The position numbers and the translations under genes were made by a program. The notes under the pieces are model-generated. The model was given only the letters and a program-made list of their open reading frames with translations, was not told where the DNA came from and searched no databases. From positions 1-64,000 of the IMG/VR virus record IMGVR_UViG_3300042868_008355: 64,000 nucleotides of DNA; one strand, given 5' to 3'. Shown here one piece after another: positions 38,311 through 46,566 of the stretch. Every line of letters starts with the position of its first letter. Position 1 is the stretch's first letter. The DNA is from a virus.

Positions 38311-39830
38311 AGAGCTTCAAGTTGTCCTTCTTTAAACCTATCAAAGTTTGGACCTTTTTTCAAATAGAATTGACTACCTTTTTTATTGTAATCTAATATC
38401 CCCGCTAATTTTGCCGAATTAAAAAATCCACTATGTTGACCTCTCCATTTGGATGAGATATGCCAATCTTCCTGACCAGTTCTTGAATAATATGGTTTTC
38501 CTTTAACATCTTTCTTTTTTAGAAGTCCTGCATTAGTTAAGAAATCCAATTTGGTACCTTCTTTCCCTGATTCTAAATAATCCACAAGTTGTTTAACCAA
38601 ACCTGAATCCTGTCTCTTGAATGTGTATCCATAACTTGACCTATTTGGAGACCACACGGTTTTTCCACCATGTATTTTAGACATAAATTCGGGACTGTTT
38701 CTTAAAGAATATACTACCCATTTTTTAATTTCCTCACAAAACCTGTTAAATACTTCTTGAGGAGAATTACGACGGTCTGTAAAATAATCATGATTAAACA
38801 ATATTTGTCTATATCCGTCAGGTAAATCCGCGTTGATTTCCGTGAACCATTCCCCTCTTGGTGAAAATGATACATCAAAGAATACTAAATTGTTTTGATT
38901 ACTTGGTTTAATTCCATATGAAATATTTAAATAATAACTATCAACATTATCTTCATCTATTGATATATTTAAAGTTGCTTGACCTAGTTGTTCATTATAG
39001 TTAGTTCTTTCTGCTTGGTAGAATTCTAATCCAACATTTTCTTTAGTTCTAAGTTCTTTACCAATATCGAAGAACGAATAATTTTCCCAATCAAAGATTT
39101 TATCGAAAATATGTTGTCGGTATTTTTCTTGGTCTTTATCCCAATCATTTCTAATTGTTTCAATAACTTTTGGTGCACCAAGATTAAATACGTCTTTTTC
39201 TCTGTCGGTCATTCTCTCATCGGTTGCGTCATACCATGTCTCAGCACCAGGTTTTTTGTGAATGGCTATTTTGTAGAACTTATTACTCCTATCAAATTTT
39301 TTCAAAATTACATAATATAATGCTTGGTCGTTACCTGATGTGTATTGATTAAAATATGTTGGTGTATTTGCCATGGTTGTACACCATTTGGTTCCTGAAC
39401 CATACTTACATGATGCTTCATATGTTAAAGGTTTGACAATTAAAATATTGGAATCTTCATATAATTTCTTGGCTCCTGATGAATCAAACTTATTTTGTTG
39501 GCTTTTTGAAGTTTCTTTGTGTGATTGTATGGCATTTCTTAAACCAGCAAAACTATACTTATTAATATCTTTTTCTTCTAATGATTGTTGGAATCTATCA
39601 AACTCTTTAATTAATTCAACATCGTCTATAATTTCTTCAATAGATGAATTTGGATGTAAATTTTTTAATAAGAAATCTCCGTATTTGAAATTGGTTTGAG
39701 CCAAAAAAGGATGACCTAAAGCATACTCCAATACCTCAATATGTTCTGGGTCTGCAGAAAATTTTTCTTCATATTTTTTACGTAAATCTTCTTTACGACC
39801 TTCAATAATAAGGATTGGAACTAATCTCAT
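38307..39830 (-). CDS. YGxxTKWCT-domain protein, putatively packaged (paralogue 2)
   Basis: 507 residues from ATG 39830 (MRLVPILIIEGRKED), chosen because TATTTAT lies 4 nt upstream; the frame extends further into the tmRNA gene but that part is not coding. The IIE/G start resembles the packaging signal and the start of the protein at 40447. The core LYEDSNILIVKP ... CKYGSGTKWCTT is shared with 6920 and 40447. The C-terminal ~150 residues include a Trp/Gly/Ser-rich domain (WRGQHSGFFNSAKLAG). Function unknown. Confidence 0.6.
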   Translation of the reverse strand: MRLVPILIIEGRKEDLRKKYEEKFSADPEHIEVLEYALGHPFLAQTNFKYGDFLLKNLHPNSSIEEIIDDVELIKEFDRFQQSLEEKDINKYSFAGLRNAIQSHKETSKSQQNKFDSSGAKKLYEDSNILIVKPLTYEASCKYGSGTKWCTTMANTPTYFNQYTSGNDQALYYVILKKFDRSNKFYKIAIHKKPGAETWYDATDERMTDREKDVFNLGAPKVIETIRNDWDKDQEKYRQHIFDKIFDWENYSFFDIGKELRTKENVGLEFYQAERTNYNEQLGQATLNISIDEDNVDSYYLNISYGIKPSNQNNLVFFDVSFSPRGEWFTEINADLPDGYRQILFNHDYFTDRRNSPQEVFNRFCEEIKKWVVYSLRNSPEFMSKIHGGKTVWSPNRSSYGYTFKRQDSGLVKQLVDYLESGKEGTKLDFLTNAGLLKKKDVKGKPYYSRTGQEDWHISSKWRGQHSGFFNSAKLAGILDYNKKGSQFYLKKGPNFDRFKEGQLEAL

Positions 39831-39834
39831 AACC

Positions 39835-39841
39835 ATAAATA
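39835..39841 (-). promoter_or_regulatory. TATTTAT late-type promoter box
   Basis: TATTTAT on the minus strand, 4 nt before ATG 39830. Confidence 0.5.
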
Positions 39842-39847
39842 TATGGT

Positions 39848-39880
39848 AATAAAAAAACCTCACCATATGATGAGGTTTTA
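39848..39880 (-). terminator. tmRNA terminator
   Basis: AAAACCTCA and TGAGGTTTT stem followed by T run on the minus strand, 3 nt past the tmRNA 3' end. Confidence 0.8.
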
Positions 39881-39882
39881 AT

Positions 39883-40278
39883 TGGTGGAGGTAGAGGGAT
39901 TCGAACCCTCGTCTTGCCCATCTTGACAATAAATGACTACACGCTTAGGTCAACATTTAAGCTAATGTTCCGAAATTTCACAATTCCCTTATTTTAAAGT
40001 GGTTCGGTTTACTGAGAACTAATCCTCCACTTGTTTCTTTTAAGATAGAAACCACACCTTACAAGGACTTCTGTTCCTGGGTTAGTGTCCTCCCGACCCG
40101 ATGGTTCTTCCTAATCTGATTAGGCTGCAACCGTAGCATCTTCACGGACTAATCCGATAGCTGCCATTTTGTTTAAAACGTTGCCGTTTAACTTTTGTAT
40201 CCGTAGATTTAAGTGATAGGAAACTTCTCACTGCGTGCCACGTATCCCCAACTATGTCAATCGATACCAGTGTACCCC
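39883..40278 (-). ncRNA. ssrA: tmRNA (ssrA)
   Basis: 396 nt. 5' GGGGGTA pairs with 3' TACCTCC, discriminator A, encoded CCA; T-arm GAGGG TTCGAAT CCCTC. The tag frame runs 40185-40120: it begins GNVLNKM, ends REDATVAA and stops at TAA, which lies in a CCTAAT/ATTAGG hairpin as in known tmRNAs. Regions between can form pseudoknots. It would rescue stalled ribosomes and add a 21-residue degradation tag. Phage-encoded; partner clpP and clpC-like genes are in the same window. Resume codon GGC (Gly) is inferred. Confidence 0.85.
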
Positions 40279-40280
40279 CA

Positions 40281-40294
40281 TATTTTCAAAGAAC
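40281..40294 (-). promoter_or_regulatory. boxA-like site in tmRNA leader
   Basis: TGTTCTTTGAAAAT on the minus strand, ending 2 nt before the mature tmRNA 5' end; same core as the tRNA-cluster sites at 27018 and 30775. Confidence 0.45.
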
Positions 40295-40383
40295 ATTAAA
40301 ATCACTTTCGCCCCCTGTATAACTTTCGTTGGATGCTTAAGGTCAGCCTTAACTATTAAGGGAGCCACCCGTGATTTGTTATA

Positions 40384-40391
40384 CAAAGGTA
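40384..40391 (-). promoter_or_regulatory. Host-type promoter for tmRNA, TACCTTTG
   Basis: TACCTTTG on the minus strand, about 105 nt upstream of the mature tmRNA; the leader has a CCTTAA/TTAAGG hairpin. Confidence 0.45.
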
Positions 40392-40423
40392 AGTATAAAT
40401 ATGAATATTCCAAACAAAACTGG

Positions 40424-40430
40424 TATTTAT
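40424..40430 (+). promoter_or_regulatory. TATTTAT late-type promoter box
   Basis: TATTTAT, 16 nt before GTG 40447. Confidence 0.4.
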
Positions 40431-40446
40431 AGTAAAAAAATCCCCT

Positions 40447-42237
40447 GTGATAATAATTGAAGGTAAAACCGAAGACGTTGCAAAGAGATTGAAACAAAAG
40501 TTTCAGTATGATGGTCCATTTATTGACAGGATATTAAGTGTTGACCCTACAAGATATAAATACGTAGAATACATTGCCAAAAAATTAGAAAAAATTATTC
40601 CTGAGTTGGCAGGACCTAATGGTGGTCTTAATGTACAACAGGGAGAGGCTCTACAAGATTTATTTGGGACAATCATCCCTTGGTTCCATGCGAACGTAAA
40701 TAGAATCAAAGAAGACGATATTTGGACTGCTGAAACAGCATTTAGAAACGACATGAATAGTGAATATGTTGTTCCAAACATTGAAGGTATTGCTCGTTCA
40801 CCAAAAGACATCAATCAATATGAAAACCCACAATTCATCAAAAAGTTGATGAATACGATTGACGCAAGAAAAACTCAAAGGGAAATTGAAAGAGAGATTA
40901 AAACTCAAGCCGATAAGATTTATGAAGACAATGATGTCTTAGTTGTTAGACCTAAATCACATGCGGCGTCATGTTATTATGGTGCCAATACAAAATGGTG
41001 TACAACACAAACGGGAAACCCTGGTTATTTTGAAAAGTATTTCAGAGACGGAAACTTATATTATTTTTTAAATAAAAAAACTAATGATAAACTTGCGTTA
41101 TATAGAAACGAAAATGAAAGACAAACCGAAGTATATAATTCTCAAGACCGAAATATACCATTAGAAGATTTAAGAGAAGCATTCCCAAATCAAAATGAGT
41201 TAATTGACGAATTATTAGGGATAGGTGAATTCATTAAAAAACTACGTGAATTTAGTAGAGGTAAGGCAAGTATTAGAGAACTTGAAGATTCGGATTCATC
41301 AATACTTGAAGTTATTCCTGCAGACCCATTGGGTCAAAGTAAAATTATATTTGATTTTGGCGATGACGATAATTTCTTAAAAATGTTGGATTTAAGTGAT
41401 GATGACATTTGGTTTTTTAATGTGATTAATAGTCATTACAGTGATTATGAATTTATAGATTCATATACCGTTGATGAAGATTGGAAAGAAGGGTATATTG
41501 TTTATGGTGATTTAAATGATGAAAATAAGGAAAAATTAAAACAAATTTCGGAAGTTATATTACCATCAAAAGAATTTAATTTAAATAGCGACGAATATAG
41601 ACAAGAGTTATCTTCAGTATTGTTAGATTTATTTGAAAGAGAAACCGATAATATTCTTAGTGACTATTTTGTGGAAAAAAATAGGGAAATGACAATTACC
41701 GCAAGAGAAAGTATGAATAAAGAACTTGAAAAAGTTGTGGAAGATATTGGGTTTTATTTTAAAAGAAAATTTGATGAGGTTTATACTACTCCTGCAAATA
41801 TTGTAATGTTGGCAGCAAAACTTGGTATTAATAAAATTGATGCTATGTCATTAATAAAACAACTTATTGAAACATATGCTGGTAATATAGGAGGTTGGGC
41901 TGAGGACCAATATGAATACCAAGATTATGATAATTTTGATAAGGACTCATTTAATAATGAAGTTGAAAGACAATTAGATTCAATTATTGAAAAATTGGAA
42001 GATGACGTAAATGTTACGGAGTTTTTGGAATTTAGAAAAAGAATATTATCTAAATACAAAATAGATGTATGGTATGAATTACCAAAAGACAAGAAAAAAA
42101 GTTTCAAAATAAAAGAGTTTGATAAAGATGATATGACAGTATCAGTTGAAATGAGAACACCTGAAGGAAGATTTGAAACTAAAAAATATCCCGAAGAAAA
42201 TTTTTATTATTTATTACACCAACCAGAGTTATTTTAA
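40447..42237 (+). CDS. YGxxTKWCT-domain protein, putatively packaged (paralogue 3)
   Basis: 596 residues from a GTG start; MIIIEGKTEDVAKRLKQKF matches the start of paralogue 2 and offers IIE/G as a cleavage site. Core: IYEDNDVLVVRP ... CYYGANTKWCTT ... LYYFLNKKTNDKLALY. The long C-terminal half is acidic and helical with no motif. With 38307 it flanks the tmRNA gene. The shared domain implies a common activity on a protein or nucleic acid, not identified. Confidence 0.6.
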   Translation: MIIIEGKTEDVAKRLKQKFQYDGPFIDRILSVDPTRYKYVEYIAKKLEKIIPELAGPNGGLNVQQGEALQDLFGTIIPWFHANVNRIKEDDIWTAETAFRNDMNSEYVVPNIEGIARSPKDINQYENPQFIKKLMNTIDARKTQREIEREIKTQADKIYEDNDVLVVRPKSHAASCYYGANTKWCTTQTGNPGYFEKYFRDGNLYYFLNKKTNDKLALYRNENERQTEVYNSQDRNIPLEDLREAFPNQNELIDELLGIGEFIKKLREFSRGKASIRELEDSDSSILEVIPADPLGQSKIIFDFGDDDNFLKMLDLSDDDIWFFNVINSHYSDYEFIDSYTVDEDWKEGYIVYGDLNDENKEKLKQISEVILPSKEFNLNSDEYRQELSSVLLDLFERETDNILSDYFVEKNREMTITARESMNKELEKVVEDIGFYFKRKFDEVYTTPANIVMLAAKLGINKIDAMSLIKQLIETYAGNIGGWAEDQYEYQDYDNFDKDSFNNEVERQLDSIIEKLEDDVNVTEFLEFRKRILSKYKIDVWYELPKDKKKSFKIKEFDKDDMTVSVEMRTPEGRFETKKYPEENFYYLLHQPELF

Positions 42238-42261
42238 TTTGGTTAGTTCTAATTAAAGTTA

Positions 42262-42269
42262 TATATTTG
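42262..42269 (+). promoter_or_regulatory. Host-type promoter, TATATTTG
   Basis: TATATTTG, 4 nt before ATG 42274. Confidence 0.6.
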
Positions 42270-42273
42270 CTTT

Positions 42274-43113
42274 ATGGAACAAAATTTAGAATTACTTAAA
42301 GCCGTTTTGAGCGTGCCTACCGCAACGTATCACGAAGAAAAAATGGTCGCATTTTTGGTTAATTGGTTAACTGAAAATAATATTGAACACTACGTAGACC
42401 AACATAACAACGTCTATGCGACCAAACAAGAATCCCAAGACCTTCCTGAAGATTTTTATTTTCCATGTGTAATTTCACATACGGATACCGTACATGGACT
42501 TAACGATATCAATATTCGTGAGGAAATGTTACCAAACGCCCAAAAAGAAATTAAATTATCTTATAAGGCATACGATAACGATGGAGACCCAACAGGTATT
42601 GGTGGTGATGACAAATGTGGTGTTTTTGCATGTCTGACATTGTTAAAAGAACTACCTTATGTTAAGGCGGCATTCTTTGTATCTGAAGAAACAGGATGTC
42701 ACGGTTCAATGAAGGCAGACCCAACTTTCTTTGAAAATGTTGGATACGGAATTCAATTTGATGCACCTGAGAACTGGATGATTACAGAGAAATGTTTTGG
42801 TCAAGTTTTGTTTGATAGAGAAACAGAATTCTTTGATGCTTGTGATGAAGTATTAACTGAAGGAATGGGTGATAGAATGAGATACATGGTTCACCCCTAC
42901 ACTGACGTATATGCTCTAAGAGGTAAGTTTGACTTCTCTTGTATTAACTTCTCAATTGGATACTACCAATATCATACAAGCCATGAATACGTCGTTGTTG
43001 AGGATGTAATTAACGGTATCGACATGGGTAAAAAAATGATTGATAAACTTGGTCATAAATTACATTATAAAGAGATGGTTGAACATGGTTGGAAATCCAA
43101 GTGGGTTTTTTAA
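42274..43113 (+). CDS. M20-family metallopeptidase (peptidase T-like)
   Basis: 279 residues. Metal-binding series of the co-catalytic zinc peptidases: VISHTDTVH (H, D), GIGGDDKCG (bridging Asp), FFVSEETGCHGS (catalytic Glu and ligand Glu), QFDAPE (Asp) and YHTSHEYVVVED (last His). Closest in layout to tripeptide or aminoacyl peptidases of M20, but at 279 residues it lacks the usual dimerisation domain. It could recycle peptides made by the Clp protease. Converges with the gene at 43110. Confidence 0.8.
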   Translation: MEQNLELLKAVLSVPTATYHEEKMVAFLVNWLTENNIEHYVDQHNNVYATKQESQDLPEDFYFPCVISHTDTVHGLNDINIREEMLPNAQKEIKLSYKAYDNDGDPTGIGGDDKCGVFACLTLLKELPYVKAAFFVSEETGCHGSMKADPTFFENVGYGIQFDAPENWMITEKCFGQVLFDRETEFFDACDEVLTEGMGDRMRYMVHPYTDVYALRGKFDFSCINFSIGYYQYHTSHEYVVVEDVINGIDMGKKMIDKLGHKLHYKEMVEHGWKSKWVF

Positions 43114-43874
43114 ATAAAGTTTTCTAACTTATCTAAATGTCTTTTAATCATCGGGTGGTCTTGAATATCATTATATTCGCCACCTGATTTTTTTATTTGT
43201 TTAATACTATCTATAATCATTTTTAATTGATATAATACCATTTTAGAAGTTAATGGGTAATTTTCAATATATGATGACAACCCTAAATTTTGTTTTGCAA
43301 CATCAATAGGTAATCCAAGTTTGATTATTAGTTTTGCAATCATTTCTTTTCCAAATCTATCGGCATCTAATTCTAAATCCCAATAATGGTTTGCAATTTT
43401 TTCAAAGTCTTCTAAATCATAATCCGTTAAAGGATTGTCTAATCCCATTCCAGTTTTATCCATTTGTTCTTCATGTCTTATTTCATGGAATACGGTGTAA
43501 ATAAAATCACCAAGAGTTGTCATTGCATTTGGAGAACAAATAATAATTTGGTCTTTGGTTCTCACACCATTAAAACCTGTAGAACAGGAGTTAAGAAATT
43601 TAACCGTAAAGTTATGGTCTTGAATATAATTAACAATAAACTTCTCAATTACATCGACCTTATCTTTTAAATCCTCAGGAAATTTTGTTTTAAATTTTTC
43701 CAATAATTTATTCAAATTTGATTTTGATTTGGGTTCGTTATCATGACCACATTCATGACAGATATATAAGTCATCACCTCCATCGGCAATATCCCACGAC
43801 CATCCACATTTGTCACAAATTATTTCTTTATTTGTTACAGTTTCTATAATAACCTTTCTGATTAAATCCCTCAT
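43110..43874 (-). CDS. Putative packaged zinc metallopeptidase with zinc ribbon
   Basis: 254 residues from ATG 43874. N-terminus MRDLIRKVIIE/TVTNKEI matches that of the nuclease at 1120. A Cys4 ribbon follows (CDKCGWSW ... CHECGHD, residues ~20-45). The catalytic core is TVFHEIRHEEQMDKTG (HExxH) with ELDADRFG as third-ligand helix. Late-type TATTTAT 5 nt upstream. If packaged it would be delivered with the DNA; target unknown. Confidence 0.65.
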   Translation of the reverse strand: MRDLIRKVIIETVTNKEIICDKCGWSWDIADGGDDLYICHECGHDNEPKSKSNLNKLLEKFKTKFPEDLKDKVDVIEKFIVNYIQDHNFTVKFLNSCSTGFNGVRTKDQIIICSPNAMTTLGDFIYTVFHEIRHEEQMDKTGMGLDNPLTDYDLEDFEKIANHYWDLELDADRFGKEMIAKLIIKLGLPIDVAKQNLGLSSYIENYPLTSKMVLYQLKMIIDSIKQIKKSGGEYNDIQDHPMIKRHLDKLENFI

Positions 43875-43879
43875 CAAAT

Positions 43880-43886
43880 ATAAATA
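43880..43886 (-). promoter_or_regulatory. TATTTAT late-type promoter box
   Basis: TATTTAT on the minus strand, 5 nt before ATG 43874. Confidence 0.5.
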
Positions 43887-43887
43887 T

Positions 43888-43918
43888 AAAAAAAGGGGGA
43901 ATAAATCCCCCCTTTCTT
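43888..43918 (-). terminator. Intrinsic terminator
   Basis: GGGGGG and CCCCC stem with a 7-nt loop and T run on the minus strand, directly after the clpC-like stop. Confidence 0.8.
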
Positions 43919-43920
43919 AT

Positions 43921-45936
43921 TTATCGTCCTTTCTTTTGAACAACCACATTCTCATCCACAACTTTGATGATGTAGGTCTTACCCTCTACCATCTTACCCG
44001 TTAGGACTTCTTCAGATAATAGGTCTTCGACCTTGTCCTGAATTGCTCGTTTCAATGGACGAGCTCCGTACAATTCATCGTACCCAATCTTTGCCAAGTA
44101 TTCTACCAAAGATTCGTCGTATGTGATTTTGTACTTCATGTCTACAAGACGAGTCATCAATTTGTTCAATTCGATGTCCGTAATCTTCTTGATGTCTTCT
44201 TGACCCAAAGAGTTGAATACGATTGTATCATCGATACGGTTGATGAACTCAGGTGAGAAGAAGTTTTTCATTTCCTTCATCAACATTTGTTTCTTAGCTT
44301 CTTCATTACTATATGAATTACTTGAGAAACCAATACCTGTTCCAAAGTCTTGTAGTTTTTTAACTCCCAAGTTTGATGTCAAGATAATCAAGGTATTCTT
44401 GAAGTTAATCTTACGACCCAAACTATCGGTTACGTGACCATCATCTAAAATTTGAAGTAGGATGGTGAACACATCTTTGTGAGCCTTTTCGACCTCATCG
44501 AATAGGATTACAGAATAAGGTTTGTTTTTAACTTTTTCAGTTAACAATCCACCTTCTTCATAACCTACGTATCCTGGAGGGGCTCCAACCAATTTGGATA
44601 CGGTGTGTTTCTCTTGGTATTCAGACATGTCGACACGAATGAGAGCATCTTCGGAACCGAACATTTCTTTTGCCAATTGTTTTGCCAAATAGGTCTTACC
44701 AACACCAGTTGAACCCAAGAACACAAACGAACCTATTGGACGATTAGGGTCTTTGATACCCAAACGGTTTCTCTTGATTGCCTTCGCAATCTTAATCACC
44801 GCATTGTTTTGACCGATTACTTTGTCAATCAAAGTTTTGTCCAAGTCAACCAAAGCTTTGGTGTCGTCCACACTCATTTTACTTACAGGGATTTTTGTCA
44901 TGTTCGATACAACATCATAAACATGTTCCAATAAGATGAGTTGTTTTTCTTTGGATAACTTTTCCTCAAACTTGATTTTCTCTTGGTCCAACTTTAACAA
45001 CAACTTTTTCTCTTTGTCTCTAAGTTCAGCCGCCTGTTCGTAGTTTTGTTTTTTAACTACTTCCATTTTTTGGACTTTGATGTCCGCCGCTTTCTTCTTC
45101 AATTCTTCAATTGCTTCAGGAACTTTTAAGTCAGTCTGCATTCTTGCCCCAACCTCATCCAAGATGTCAAACGCTTTATCAGGGAACTCACGGTCCGTGA
45201 TATAACGGTCTGCCAACTTAACACAAGTTTCAATCACCTCATCGCTGTAATTCACCTTATGGAAATCTTCGTATTTGTCACGAACATTTTTAAGGATTTG
45301 GATTGTCTCATCAACTGATGATGGTTCAACGATTACCTTTTGGAATCTACGTTCCAACGCTCCATCTTTTTCAATGTTTTTACGGAACTCATCTAATGTA
45401 GTTGCTCCGATACATTGAACTTCCCCACGTGCCAATGCGGGTTTAAAGATGTTTGAACCGTCCATTGAACCTGAAGAATTACCTGAACCAACCAAAGTGT
45501 GAATCTCATCGATGAATACGATGATGTTCGGGTTTGCTTGAAGTTCTTCGATAATCACCTTCATACGTTCTTCAAATTGTCCACGATACTTCGTACCAGC
45601 GACAACTGAAGTTAGGTCAAGATTGACAATACGTTTATCCACCAAATTACGAGGACAATCTCCATTTACAATCTTAATTGCCAAACCTTCAACAAGTGCG
45701 GTTTTACCACAGCCAGGTTCTCCAAGAATGATTGGGTTGTTTTTCTTTCTACGAGAAAGAATCTGAGCAATCCTTAAGATTTCTCGGTCACGACCAATTA
45801 CAGGGTCAAGTTTACCAGCTTCTGCTAGTTTAATCAAATCTCTACTGAAGTTGTCCAATACAGGTGTGTTAGATTCTCCTGATGATTTTGATTTTTTGTT
45901 CATTGTTTTGTCGTCGTCGTCCATTAAGTCGTTCAT
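43921..45936 (-). CDS. clpC: ClpC-like AAA+ unfoldase
   Basis: 671 residues. First AAA+ module: Walker A GEPGCGKT, Walker B VFIDEIHTL. Middle region with a UVR-like motif (KKQNYEQAAELRDKEKKL). Second module: GSTGVGKT, ILFDEVEKAH. GTGIGFSSN in the second module matches the IGF/VGF loop that docks ClpA/ClpC on ClpP, so it should feed the phage or host ClpP. The N-terminal substrate-binding Clp_N domain of ClpC/ClpA (~140 residues) is missing and replaced by a short acidic tail, so adaptor-dependent substrate choice is likely. Confidence 0.85.
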   Translation of the reverse strand: MNDLMDDDDKTMNKKSKSSGESNTPVLDNFSRDLIKLAEAGKLDPVIGRDREILRIAQILSRRKKNNPIILGEPGCGKTALVEGLAIKIVNGDCPRNLVDKRIVNLDLTSVVAGTKYRGQFEERMKVIIEELQANPNIIVFIDEIHTLVGSGNSSGSMDGSNIFKPALARGEVQCIGATTLDEFRKNIEKDGALERRFQKVIVEPSSVDETIQILKNVRDKYEDFHKVNYSDEVIETCVKLADRYITDREFPDKAFDILDEVGARMQTDLKVPEAIEELKKKAADIKVQKMEVVKKQNYEQAAELRDKEKKLLLKLDQEKIKFEEKLSKEKQLILLEHVYDVVSNMTKIPVSKMSVDDTKALVDLDKTLIDKVIGQNNAVIKIAKAIKRNRLGIKDPNRPIGSFVFLGSTGVGKTYLAKQLAKEMFGSEDALIRVDMSEYQEKHTVSKLVGAPPGYVGYEEGGLLTEKVKNKPYSVILFDEVEKAHKDVFTILLQILDDGHVTDSLGRKINFKNTLIILTSNLGVKKLQDFGTGIGFSSNSYSNEEAKKQMLMKEMKNFFSPEFINRIDDTIVFNSLGQEDIKKITDIELNKLMTRLVDMKYKITYDESLVEYLAKIGYDELYGARPLKRAIQDKVEDLLSEEVLTGKMVEGKTYIIKVVDENVVVQKKGR

Positions 45937-45990
45937 ATTTTTAAATTGTTTTACAAATTAACGTCAAATTTCATACACTTCCAAATAATT

Positions 45991-46033
45991 TGACAAATTG
46001 TCATGATAATTTTTTTAACCTGACATAATGTCA
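45991..46033. promoter_or_regulatory. Two TGACA-N3-TGTCA operator-like palindromes
   Basis: TGACAAATTGTCA at 45991-46003 and TGACATAATGTCA at 46021-46033, both followed by TG; centres exactly 30 bp apart, in the divergent region between clpC and the UVR gene. Likely binding sites for a dimeric regulator. Confidence 0.55.
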
Positions 46034-46057
46034 TGGATTAATTGAAATTGTGTCTTA

Positions 46058-46064
46058 TATTTAT
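46058..46064 (+). promoter_or_regulatory. TATTTAT late-type promoter box
   Basis: TATTTAT, 61 nt before ATG 46126, just after the palindromes. Confidence 0.35.
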
Positions 46065-46125
46065 CATCGGTATGATACTTGACAAGTACAAAGATAATCA
46101 ATAAATTTAAATAAAACAAAAAAAT

Positions 46126-46530
46126 ATGTTTAACAAAAGAAGATTTAACTTTAACTTTGACGACCTAATGGCTCGTTACGACAAAATGATGGAAGAATTC
46201 AATAAACAAGATTGGGATACCAAAACTTTTGAATCTCCTGATGGGAATTACAAATACACCCGTTATGTAAAGGTATTCGATTTATCAGATTTTGATAATG
46301 ATAATTCAAAAGAAATGGATAAAGAAGAATATCTTAAAATCAAACTTGAAAGAGCAATTGAAATGGAAGATTTTGAACAAGCCGTTAAGTTGAGAGACCA
46401 AATCAAAAACTTGGGAACCAATCAAGAACAAATTGAAAAACTTGAATTGGAATTAAAAAAATCAATCGAAGAACAGAACTTCGAAAAATCAATTGAAATT
46501 CGAGACCATTTAAGAAAATTGAAGTCATAA
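46126..46530 (+). CDS. UVR-domain protein, possible ClpC adaptor
   Basis: 134 residues. The C-terminal half has two UVR motifs: KLERAIEMEDFEQAVKLRDQ and ELKKSIEEQNFEKSIEIRDH. UVR motifs occur in UvrB/UvrC, in ClpC's middle domain and in McsA, the adaptor that activates ClpC. It lies divergent from the ClpC-like gene and shares the palindromic region, which supports an adaptor role; McsA's Cys-rich zinc part is absent. The N-terminal 60 residues are aromatic and acidic. Confidence 0.65.
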   Translation: MFNKRRFNFNFDDLMARYDKMMEEFNKQDWDTKTFESPDGNYKYTRYVKVFDLSDFDNDNSKEMDKEEYLKIKLERAIEMEDFEQAVKLRDQIKNLGTNQEQIEKLELELKKSIEEQNFEKSIEIRDHLRKLKS

Positions 46531-46538
46531 CATAATAA

Positions 46539-46566
46539 CCCTCACCAAACGGTGGGGGTTTTATAT
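46539..46566 (+). terminator. Intrinsic terminator
   Basis: CCCTCACC and GGTGGGGG stem with AAAC loop, then TTTT. Confidence 0.65.

Noticed and set aside
38307-39929. Longer start of the gene at 38307 extending to 39929
   Set aside because: The extra residues would be encoded by the tmRNA 3' end; the late promoter box and IIEG start support ATG 39830.
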